Shown here in pieces: positions 1 to 6,394 of a DNA stretch of 21,101 nucleotides. The notes beneath the pieces are model-generated. The model was not told where the DNA came from. It made no database searches and saw only the letters and a list, made by a program, of their open reading frames with translations. The translations under genes and the position numbers were made by a program. Origin of the DNA: DASRDR01 sp044867785 (GTDB lineage Bacteria > Methylomirabilota > Methylomirabilia > Rokubacteriales > DASRDR01); assembly GCA_044867785.1 (NCBI GenBank), contig JBIOVM010000198.1:1-21101 (forward strand), read 5' to 3'. Each line of letters begins with the position of its first letter. Within the stretch, counting starts at the first letter, position 1.

Positions 1-9
1 GGCGCGCCG

Positions 10-1194
10 ATGCAACCGCTCGCCGGAGTCGCGATTCTCGACCTGACCCGCCTGCTGCCGGGCGGGTTCTGCACGCTGATCCTGGCCGACCTTGGCGCCG
101 ACGTGCTCAAGATCGAGGAGCCGGGGCGCGGCGACGACACCCGGGCCTGGCCGCCCTTCCTCGGCGGCGAGTCCACGTACTTCATGAGCGTCAACCGGGG
201 CAAGAAGAGCCTGACGCTCGACCTCAAGGCCGAGGCGGGCAAGGCCATCCTGCGCAAGCTCCTCGCCGGCGCCGACGTCCTGCTCGAAAACTTCCGCCCC
301 GGCACGCTGGCGCGGCTCGGCTTCGGCTGGGACGCGGTCCACGCGCTCAACCCGCGCCTCGTGTACGCCTCGATCTCCGGCTTCGGCGAGTCGGGGCCCG
401 AGGCGAGCCGGCCCGGCTACGACCTGATCGTGCAGGGCGAGTCGGGGATCATGGATCTCACGGGCTTCCCGGACGGTCCACCCGTCAAGGTGGGCAACTC
501 CATCGCCGACCTCGCGTCGGGCACGATGGCGGCCCACGGCATCGTCCTCGCGCTGCTGGCCCGCGAGCGCACGGGCCGGGGCCAGAAGGTCGAGATCGCC
601 ATGCTGGAGGTGATGGCGGCGCTCCTCACCTACCAGGGGCAGGGCTACCTCACGACGGGGGCGAGCCCGAAGCGCCGCGGCAACCAGCACCCGTCCATCG
701 TCCCGTACGAGGTCTTCGAGGCGGCCGACGGCTACCTGACCGTCGGCGTCGCGAACAACTCGCTGTGGACGCGCTTCTGCCAGGGGATCGGCCACCCGGA
801 GCTCGCGACCGACCCGCGGTTCGACACGGAGGCCAAGCGCGTGGAGCGGCGCGACGAGCTGGTGCCGCTGCTGGCGGCGGTGTTCCGGGCGGGCAAGGCC
901 GCGGACTGGCTCGAGCGGCTCGAGCGAGCCGGCGTGCCGGCCGGCAAGATCAAGTCGGTCGGTGAGGCGCTGGAGTCCGAGCACCTCCGCGCACGCGGCG
1001 CCATCGTCACCGTCGCCCATCCGACGGCGGGACGCATGCGGATGGTCGGGCCTCCGATCCGCCTCCACGGGACGCCCGCCGAGGCAGCGGCGCCGGCGCC
1101 GCTCCTCGGCGAGCATACGGACGAGATCCTCACGAAGCTCGTCGGGTACTCGTCCGAAGCCGTCGCGGAGCTCCGCGCCGGCGGGGTTGTCTGA
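10..1194 (+). CDS. CaiB/BaiF family (family III) CoA-transferase
   Basis: This 394-residue protein has the usual length for family III CoA-transferases, which move CoA between acyl-CoA and a free acid or, as in alpha-methylacyl-CoA racemase, epimerise acyl-CoAs. The N-terminus has the family signature LxGvxIlDLTRLLPG, followed by ADLGADVLKIEEPG and NRGKKSLTLDL at residues 61-71. Asp167, in the IADLASG stretch, sits where the catalytic Asp of formyl-CoA transferase and of the racemase lies. The conserved ERTGRGQ follows about 20 residues later. The C-terminal part contains GVPAGKIKSVGEAL, typical of the small domain. The ATG at position 10 fits the family N-terminus, but only nine bases precede it, so neither RBS nor promoter can be judged. 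The substrate cannot be read from the sequence, because transferase and racemase members look alike at this level. The gene ends three bases before the convergent zinc-ribbon gene. Confidence 0.93.
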   Translation: MQPLAGVAILDLTRLLPGGFCTLILADLGADVLKIEEPGRGDDTRAWPPFLGGESTYFMSVNRGKKSLTLDLKAEAGKAILRKLLAGADVLLENFRPGTLARLGFGWDAVHALNPRLVYASISGFGESGPEASRPGYDLIVQGESGIMDLTGFPDGPPVKVGNSIADLASGTMAAHGIVLALLARERTGRGQKVEIAMLEVMAALLTYQGQGYLTTGASPKRRGNQHPSIVPYEVFEAADGYLTVGVANNSLWTRFCQGIGHPELATDPRFDTEAKRVERRDELVPLLAAVFRAGKAADWLERLERAGVPAGKIKSVGEALESEHLRARGAIVTVAHPTAGRMRMVGPPIRLHGTPAEAAAPAPLLGEHTDEILTKLVGYSSEAVAELRAGGVV

Positions 1195-1197
1195 GGA

Positions 1198-1419
1198 TCA
1201 GGCCGTCAGCGCGAAGCCCGCGGCCTCGAGCATCCGGACCTGGTGAGCGGAGCGGTCGAGCGACTGAGTCCGGTGGAGCAGGTCGCAAAACGCGCGGTTG
1301 ACCCGGCTCCACTCCCGGATGTCCAGGCAGCCGACACAGAGGGTGGAGCCCGGCAGTGTCGCCCAGCCGCACACGCGGCAGCTCGAGAAAGTCGGCCCGT
1401 CGAGAATCGTAGAGCCCAT
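1198..1419 (-). CDS. small zinc-ribbon protein of unknown function
   Basis: This is a 73-residue protein with two CxxC knuckles, Cys14-x2-Cys17 and Cys28-x2-Cys31, separated by ten residues. That is a compact treble-clef or zinc-ribbon arrangement. The rest is probably helical, with WSRVNRAFCDLLHRTQSL and a following amphipathic stretch. Codon third positions are mostly G or C, as in the neighbouring real genes. The ATG is preceded by AGG eight bases upstream, a weak ribosome site. It meets the CoA-transferase gene tail to tail with only three bases between stop codons. I do not recognise a named family. Possible roles include a small regulatory or partner-binding zinc protein. It could be a chance ORF, but the paired CxxC motifs and codon use argue against that. 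Confidence 0.55.
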   Translation of the reverse strand: MGSTILDGPTFSSCRVCGWATLPGSTLCVGCLDIREWSRVNRAFCDLLHRTQSLDRSAHQVRMLEAAGFALTA

Positions 1420-1735
1420 ATGCTGTACCTGGCGGACGAGTCGAGCAAGGATCGTGCCCGTCCGCCGAGCGCAGCATCGGCCGACGGACGATCGAATGGG
1501 CGAAAGGGCGACGGAGTGACGGAATGCGCGTTTTTCCGATCAGTTCCGGCCTGGTCGGACTCGGGGCGTGGGCCGAGCCGCATCGGGCCACGCCGCCGCG
1601 GAGCGGGAGATCGAGCGCCAGGACTTGTCACGTCCGAGCCGCGCTACGGCAGTGCGCGCCGGGGAACGCGCTCGTGAGCCCCGAGACCGCGGCAGGCCGC
1701 CACGGGTTGAGGTCCCGCGGAGCCGGAGACGCCCG
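1420..1735. other. 316-base intergenic region before the metallothionein gene
   Basis: No convincing coding sequence is seen here; the short frames that cross it lack recognisable motifs and good starts. It must hold the promoter of the metallothionein-kinase pair, and possibly that of the zinc-ribbon gene, which starts at its left edge. It contains one inverted repeat (1536-1558) directly after a run of five T. TTGTCA at 1625-1630 resembles a -35 box, but no well-placed -10 box follows. No riboswitch or small RNA could be recognised. Confidence 0.5.
1536..1558. repeat. inverted repeat / possible operator or hairpin
   Basis: CCGATCAG (1536-1543) and CTGGTCGG (1551-1558) form eight pairs including one G-T, around a seven-base spacer. 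A T5 run lies directly to the left (1531-1535). On neither strand is the hairpin followed by a T run, so it is not a standard intrinsic terminator. It lies 178 bases upstream of the metallothionein start and could be a regulator site or a chance repeat. Confidence 0.35.
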
Positions 1736-1942
1736 ATGAGCGACGCCGTGCCCGTGAAGCCCAAGTTTCCGGGGGGCATGGAGGCGGCGCCCGAGGTCGT
1801 CGCGGGCGGATGCGCCAACGCCGCCTGCAGCTGCCTGGTGGACCCCGGTCGCGCGCACTGCTGCCGGGCGTGCGCGAAGGCGGGCGAAGGGGCGGAGGGG
1901 TGCCGGTGCGGCCACTTCGGATGCACGGCGCGCGCCTTCTGA
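1736..1942 (+). CDS. bacterial metallothionein (SmtA/BmtA-like)
   Basis: This 68-residue protein has nine cysteines (26, 31, 33, 42, 43, 46, 56, 58, 63) and two likely ligand histidines (41, 60). The spacing CxxxxCxC-(8)-CCxxC-(9)-CxCGHxGC matches the bacterial metallothionein family, whose cyanobacterial members end in GCGHxGCxC. Such proteins fold a Zn4-type cluster and buffer zinc, cadmium or copper in the cytoplasm. The first 25 residues form a Cys-free tail, longer than in SmtA. The ATG at 1736 is chosen because GGAG lies seven bases upstream (1725-1728); longer in-frame extensions upstream look non-coding. The hybrid kinase starts 19 bases after the stop, so the two are probably cotranscribed. 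The Cys pattern makes the family assignment solid. Metal specificity is not visible, and no SmtB/ArsR-type repressor gene is in the window. Confidence 0.85.
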   Translation: MSDAVPVKPKFPGGMEAAPEVVAGGCANAACSCLVDPGRAHCCRACAKAGEGAEGCRCGHFGCTARAF

Positions 1943-1961
1943 CGCGGGGAGCTTCGGCCGG

Positions 1962-4043
1962 GTGAAGCTGGACGCCGAGATCGCGCGCCTCCGGCGCGAG
2001 AAGGACGCCGCCGACCGGCGCCTGATCCGCCTTCGCGGCCTGACCCGCCTATCCGGCCTCATCGCCGCGTCTCTGGACCTCGACGCCGTCCTCAGCGAGA
2101 TCGCGCGCGCGGCGGCGGAGCTGATGGAAGCGCCCGCCGTCGGACTCTGGGTGGCGGACGAGGCGACCCGCACGCTCGAGCCGCGCGCGTTCTCGGACGG
2201 CAAGCTCGCCACGACGTACCCGCGCCGTCGCATCGGGTTCGACGAGGGCCTGCCCGGCTGGGTCGCCACCCACCGTCAAGACGTGATCGTGCCGGACGTC
2301 TTCGTCGACGGGCGGGCTCTCGCGCCGGACTGGTTCGAGGAGCACGGCCTCCGGAGCGCGTACATCGTGCCGGTCGTCCATCAGGACGCGCTGCTGGGCG
2401 TGCTCGCGATGAACGGGCGGGCGCCCTTCGCGCTCGACGCCGAGGACCGGGAGCTGCTCGAGAGCTTCGTCGGCCACGCCGCGCTGGCGATTCGAAACGC
2501 GCGGCTCTACGAGGAGGCGCGCGGCACGCGGGATTTCCTTCGCTCGATCGCCGAGCACTCGCCCGCCGGGATCGTCACCACCGACGTGCGGGGCCGCATC
2601 ACCTACTGGAGCCCCCGCGCCGAGGAGCTGCTGGGCTACCGCCCGGCCGAGATCCTGGGCCGGCCGGTGTCCGCCTTCCAGCGCGGTGGGATCGACGCCG
2701 CGCAGGCCCTGATGCGGCGGCTGCGGGAGGAAGAGCGCATCCGCGAGTACGAGGCGGAGATCCTCGCGAGCGACGGCCGCTGGGTGGAATGCCGATTCGC
2801 GCTCGCGCTCCTCCGCAACGCGGTCGGCGACGAGTTCGGGACCCTCGCGATCCTCGAGGACACGACCGAGCACAAGCGGCTGGAGGCCCAGCTCCGGCAA
2901 GCCCAGAAGATGGAGGCGGTGGGGCGCCTGGCCGGCGGGATCGCCCACGACTTCAACAACCTCCTCGCCGTGATCATGGGCCACAGCGACCTGATCAAGA
3001 GCGTCCTCCGGAAGGGCGACGCGCTGGCCCACGATGTCGAGCAGATCCGCCGGGCCTCCGAGCGCGCGGCGACGCTGACGCGCCAGCTCCTCGCGTTCAG
3101 CCGCCGCCAGTTCCTCCAGCCGCAGGTGATCGACCTCAACACGCTGGTCGGCAACCTGGCGACCATGCTGCGCCGGCTGATCGGAGAGCACGTCCAGCTG
3201 GAGCTGCGGCTCGATGTCGAGGCCGGCCGGGTGTCAGCAGACCCGGGACAGATCGAGCAGGTGGTCATGAACCTCACGGTCAACGCGCGGGATGCCATGC
3301 CGCAGGGCGGCCGCGTCGTCCTGGAGACCGCGCCGGTCGTGCTGGATCAGGCGTTCGTGACGACGCATCCGGGCTCCACGCCGGGGGCGCACGTCCGCCT
3401 CTCGATCCACGACACGGGCTGCGGGATGGGCCCGGAGGTCCTGTCCCATCTCTTCGAGCCGTTCTTCACCACCAAGGAGCCCGGCCGGGGCACGGGGCTC
3501 GGGCTCTCCACCGTCTACGGCATCGTCAAGCAGCACCGAGGTTACATCGGCGTCGCGAGCGAGCCCGGCCACGGGAGCACGTTCAGCGTGTACCTGCCGC
3601 GGGTGGAGGCGAAGCCGACGGCCCAGCGGGTGGCGCCGCGGGAGCCGCTCAGGCCGGGCGGGCGGGAGACGGTGCTGTTCGTCGAGGACGAAGTCGCGCT
3701 CCGGGATCTCATGCACCGGGTCCTCACGAAGGGCGGGTACACCGTGCTGGCGGCCGGTGACGGCCTGGAGGCCCTGGCCCTGGTGGAGGAGCACCAGCGC
3801 CCGATCGATCTCGTCGTGACCGACGTGATCATGCCGCGCATGAACGGGCCCGAGCTGGCGAGCCGCCTGCGGGCGCGCGATCCCGGCATCCGGCTCCTCT
3901 ACGTCTCCGGCTACACGGCGGACCAGCTGCGCTCCGCCCAGACCGACCTCGGCGCCGACGCGACGCTTCTCCCGAAGCCGTTCACCTCGGACGGGCTTCT
4001 TCGGAGGGTCCGGGAAGTCCTCGATCGGCCCCGCTCGCGGTAG
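1962..4043 (+). CDS. hybrid sensor histidine kinase (GAF-PAS-HisKA-HATPase-REC)
   Basis: This 693-residue soluble kinase has no membrane segment. A short basic coiled start (1-22) leads into a GAF domain (about 24-186, ending ...HAALAIRNARLYEEA) and a PAS domain (about 190-310, with ITYWSPRAEELLGY). The HisKA box is GGIAHDFNNLL with phospho-acceptor His329. The HATPase domain has its N-box around Asn441 (LTVNARDAMP), then DTGCGM, FEPFFTTK and GRGTGLGLSTV. The C-terminal receiver domain (about 570-690) has phospho-acceptor Asp621 in VVTDVIMP, with YVSGYT and LPKPF downstream. The GTG start at 1962 has GGGGAG ten bases upstream. Kinases of this HDFNN class usually sense soluble or intracellular cues and pass phosphate to an internal or separate receiver. 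No partner response regulator is adjacent. It is placed 19 bases behind the metallothionein gene, which suggests shared expression. The signal it senses is unknown. Confidence 0.93.
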   Translation: MKLDAEIARLRREKDAADRRLIRLRGLTRLSGLIAASLDLDAVLSEIARAAAELMEAPAVGLWVADEATRTLEPRAFSDGKLATTYPRRRIGFDEGLPGWVATHRQDVIVPDVFVDGRALAPDWFEEHGLRSAYIVPVVHQDALLGVLAMNGRAPFALDAEDRELLESFVGHAALAIRNARLYEEARGTRDFLRSIAEHSPAGIVTTDVRGRITYWSPRAEELLGYRPAEILGRPVSAFQRGGIDAAQALMRRLREEERIREYEAEILASDGRWVECRFALALLRNAVGDEFGTLAILEDTTEHKRLEAQLRQAQKMEAVGRLAGGIAHDFNNLLAVIMGHSDLIKSVLRKGDALAHDVEQIRRASERAATLTRQLLAFSRRQFLQPQVIDLNTLVGNLATMLRRLIGEHVQLELRLDVEAGRVSADPGQIEQVVMNLTVNARDAMPQGGRVVLETAPVVLDQAFVTTHPGSTPGAHVRLSIHDTGCGMGPEVLSHLFEPFFTTKEPGRGTGLGLSTVYGIVKQHRGYIGVASEPGHGSTFSVYLPRVEAKPTAQRVAPREPLRPGGRETVLFVEDEVALRDLMHRVLTKGGYTVLAAGDGLEALALVEEHQRPIDLVVTDVIMPRMNGPELASRLRARDPGIRLLYVSGYTADQLRSAQTDLGADATLLPKPFTSDGLLRRVREVLDRPRSR

Positions 4044-4075
4044 CCTTGCCGGCGGCCGACGGGGGGGCGCCGCGA

Positions 4076-4660
4076 TCAGCGGGCCGTGACGACCTCGTCC
4101 GACGCGAGCCGGCCGAACCACCGGAAGCTCTCGAACCGGCCCTTGACGTAGAGATAGTCCCGTCTCGTTCCCTCTTCCAGGAATCCCAGCTTCTCGAGGA
4201 CGCGCACCGACGCGCGGTTGCCGGGCAGCACTCCCGCCTCGATCCGATGGAGGCCCAGGGCCGTGAACCCATGCCGGATCACCGCTCCCGCCGCCTCCGG
4301 CACGAGCCCCCGCCCCCACCAGCGCTGCGCGATCTCGTATCCGACCTCGGCACGACGGTGCTCGAAGTCGAAGCGGAGCAAGCCCACCGTGCCGATCATC
4401 TCGCGGGACCGGGCGAGCTCGATCGCCCAGCGGATCGTCTCGCGGGCGGCGTAGCGCTGCTCGAGCCGCTCGAGCAAGGCCCGGGCGTCCGCGAGCGTCG
4501 CGAGGGTCGGCACGTTGTGGTACCGGGTGACGGCGGGGTCCCCGAGGACCGCCAGGAGGGCCGCCGCGTCGCCGAGCGCCGGCGCGCGCAGCCGGAGGCG
4601 CTCCGTGGTCAGCTCCGGGATCGCGCTCGGCCACGCCAGGGGGCCCCGCCCGCCCTCCAC
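4076..4660 (-). CDS. GNAT family N-acetyltransferase (RimJ/RimL-like)
   Basis: This 194-residue protein has the RimJ/RimL-type opening LTTERLRLRAPALGDAAAL (18-36) and the acetyl-CoA-binding motif A at about 101-132, with RRAEVGYEI followed by WWGRGLVPEA. It then has GLHRIEAGV and the motif B segment NRASVRVLEKLGF (148-160). Length and order are standard for the subgroup that acetylates N-terminal amines of ribosomal proteins or small molecules; the actual substrate cannot be told. The GTG start at 4660 is used because the upstream ATG at 4668 is out of frame and the domain begins soon after. No Shine-Dalgarno site precedes it. A TAAGAT box lies six bases before the GTG, so a leaderless mRNA is possible. 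It converges with the kinase gene (32 bases between stops) and diverges from cimA. Confidence 0.9.
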   Translation of the reverse strand: MEGGRGPLAWPSAIPELTTERLRLRAPALGDAAALLAVLGDPAVTRYHNVPTLATLADARALLERLEQRYAARETIRWAIELARSREMIGTVGLLRFDFEHRRAEVGYEIAQRWWGRGLVPEAAGAVIRHGFTALGLHRIEAGVLPGNRASVRVLEKLGFLEEGTRRDYLYVKGRFESFRWFGRLASDEVVTAR

Positions 4661-4666
4661 GAGCGC

Positions 4667-4672
4667 ATCTTA
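4667..4672 (-). promoter_or_regulatory. putative -10 box of the GNAT gene (leaderless start)
   Basis: On the minus strand TAAGAT (5/6 match to TATAAT, with G in place of the fifth A) ends six bases before the GTG start codon. Transcription would therefore begin at or next to the start codon. No good -35 box is seen at 16-18 bases. It shares the 102-base divergent region with the cimA promoter. Confidence 0.4.
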
Positions 4673-4689
4673 CGGCGGCCGGCCGTTTC

Positions 4690-4719
4690 TTGACACGCCC
4701 GCCGAGCGGCCGATATGGT
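4690..4719 (+). promoter_or_regulatory. sigma70-type promoter of cimA
   Basis: A perfect -35 box TTGACA (4690-4695) is followed by an 18-base spacer and the -10 box TATGGT (4714-4719). Transcription would start near 4726 and leave a leader of about 37 bases containing GGGAGG. The in-frame ATG at 4715 lies inside the -10 box and so cannot be in the mRNA. This decides the downstream start at 4763. Confidence 0.7.
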
Positions 4720-4762
4720 GAGGGTCCCCTTCGAGGAGCTCTGCGGGGTCGGGAGGGCCGCC

Positions 4763-6346
4763 ATGGCGCGCCTGATCAGGATCTACGACACCACGCTGCG
4801 GGACGGCACCCAGGGCGAAGGCATCGCCTTCTCCATGGAGGACAAGGTGCGCCTCACGCAGCGCCTCGACGCGCTCGGCGTCCACTACATCGAGGGCGGC
4901 TGGCCGGGATCGAATCCGAAGGACATGCGGTTCTTCCGCCGCATCCAGGACGTGCCGCTCAAGCAGGCGCGGGTGGCGGCGTTCGGCGCGACTCGACGGG
5001 CGGGGATCGCCGCCGAGGCCGATCCGAGCCTCCAGGCCCTCGTCGAGGCGCGGACGCCCGTGGCCACGATCTTCGGGAAGTCGTGGCCGTTTCACGTCAC
5101 GCACGCGCTCCAGACGACCCTGCCCGAGAACCTCCTCATGATCGCCGACTCGGTGGCGTTCCTCGTCCGGCACGTCGAGGAGGTCGTCTACGACGCCGAG
5201 CACTTTTTCGACGGGTTCAAGCGAGACCGGGAGTACGCCGTCGAGACGCTGCGGGCGGCCGAGCGGGCGGGAGCTCGATGCCTCGTCCTCTGCGACACGA
5301 ACGGCGGCACGCTGCCTTCGGAGGTGGCCGAGATCGTGCGCGAGGTGCGGCGGCAGGTCTCGGCTCCGCTCGGGATCCACGCCCACAACGACGGCGAGTG
5401 CGCCGTCGCGAACTCGCTGGCGGCCGTGCTGGAGGGGGCCGAGCACGTCCAGGGGACGCTCAACGGCTTCGGCGAGCGCTGCGGGAACGCCAATCTCGTG
5501 TCGATCATCCCGAACCTGGCCCTGAAGCTCGGCCTCCAGTCGGTCCCGGACGTGAGCCTCCGCGAGCTGCGCGACGTGGCGCGCTTCGCCTCGGAGCTGG
5601 CGAACCGCCCACCTTGGCAGCACCAGCCGTTCGTGGGGGACTCCGCCTTCGCGCACAAGGCGGGCATGCACGTCTCGGCGATCCTGAAGCACCCCGAGAC
5701 CTACGAGCACATCGCGCCCGAGCTGGTGGGCAACCATCGCCGGGTCCTGGTCTCGGAGCTGGCCGGGAAGTCGAACATCCTGTGGAAGGCGCGGGAGTAC
5801 GGGATCGACCTCGAGAAGGACACGCCCGAGGCCCGGCGGATCCTCGAGACGCTGAAGCGCCTCGAGGACGAAGGCTACCAGTTCGAGGGCGCCGAGGCCT
5901 CGTTCGAGCTCCTCATGGAGCGGGCGCTCGGGAACCACCGGGCCTACTTCGAGCTCGAGGGGTATCGGGTCATCGTGGAGACCCGGCGCGACGACCGCGA
6001 GCCCCTCGCCGAGGCGACGGTACGGCTCGAGGTCAAGGGGATCTCCGAGCACACCGCCGCCACCGGCAACGGGCCGGTGAACGCGCTGGATCACGCGCTC
6101 CGGAAGGCGCTGGAGGAGTTCTACCCGAACCTCCGGGAGATGCACCTCGTCGACTACAAGGTGCGGATCCTCGACGAGACGAGCGGGACGGCGGCCAAGA
6201 CGCGCGTGCTGATCACGTCGGCCGACGGCGAGGAGACCTGGGGGACGGTCGGCGTCGCCTGCAACATCATCGACGCGTCCTGGCAGGCGCTCGTCGACTC
6301 CGTCGAGTACAAGCTCCGCCGCGACGAGCGCCGCGGCCTCCGGTAG
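4763..6346 (+). CDS. cimA: (R)-citramalate synthase
   Basis: This 527-residue enzyme of the DRE-TIM metallolyase family condenses pyruvate with acetyl-CoA to citramalate, the first step of the threonine-independent route to isoleucine. The catalytic start IYDTTLRDGTQG gives Arg13 and metal ligand Asp14. Metal ligands His206 and His208 lie in GIHAHNDGECAVANS, and the conserved NGFGERCGNANL follows. The C-terminal part (about 400-520) is the LeuA-type regulatory dimer domain (GNGPVNALDHALRKAL), consistent with end-product control by isoleucine. Length and features such as GGWPGSNPKD and FGKSWPFHV match the citramalate synthase subgroup rather than 2-isopropylmalate synthase. The start at 4763 has GGGAGG six bases upstream; the upstream ATG at 4715 is inside the promoter. 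No other isoleucine genes are nearby. Confidence 0.92.
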   Translation: MARLIRIYDTTLRDGTQGEGIAFSMEDKVRLTQRLDALGVHYIEGGWPGSNPKDMRFFRRIQDVPLKQARVAAFGATRRAGIAAEADPSLQALVEARTPVATIFGKSWPFHVTHALQTTLPENLLMIADSVAFLVRHVEEVVYDAEHFFDGFKRDREYAVETLRAAERAGARCLVLCDTNGGTLPSEVAEIVREVRRQVSAPLGIHAHNDGECAVANSLAAVLEGAEHVQGTLNGFGERCGNANLVSIIPNLALKLGLQSVPDVSLRELRDVARFASELANRPPWQHQPFVGDSAFAHKAGMHVSAILKHPETYEHIAPELVGNHRRVLVSELAGKSNILWKAREYGIDLEKDTPEARRILETLKRLEDEGYQFEGAEASFELLMERALGNHRAYFELEGYRVIVETRRDDREPLAEATVRLEVKGISEHTAATGNGPVNALDHALRKALEEFYPNLREMHLVDYKVRILDETSGTAAKTRVLITSADGEETWGTVGVACNIIDASWQALVDSVEYKLRRDERRGLR

Positions 6347-6360
6347 GCGCGCCCTCCGGG

Positions 6361-6388
6361 GCGCCCGCGCTCGGCGACTCGCGGGCGC
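6361..6388. terminator. GC-rich hairpin between convergent genes (possible bidirectional terminator)
   Basis: GCGCCCGCG (6361-6369) and CGCGGGCGC (6380-6388) form a perfect nine-base stem around a ten-base loop. It sits in the 48-base gap between the convergent stops of cimA and the large regulator. There is no T run on either side, so it is not a canonical intrinsic terminator, but its place suits a transcription barrier for both strands. Confidence 0.4.
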
Positions 6389-6394
6389 GCGCGC

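Noticed and set aside
2049..3191. 380-residue minus-strand frame opposite the hybrid kinase
   Set aside because: It has only GC-driven composition and no motif, while the kinase frame is unambiguous.
4670..6145. 491-residue minus-strand frame opposite cimA
   Set aside because: It lacks domains and fully overlaps a well-recognised enzyme and its promoter.
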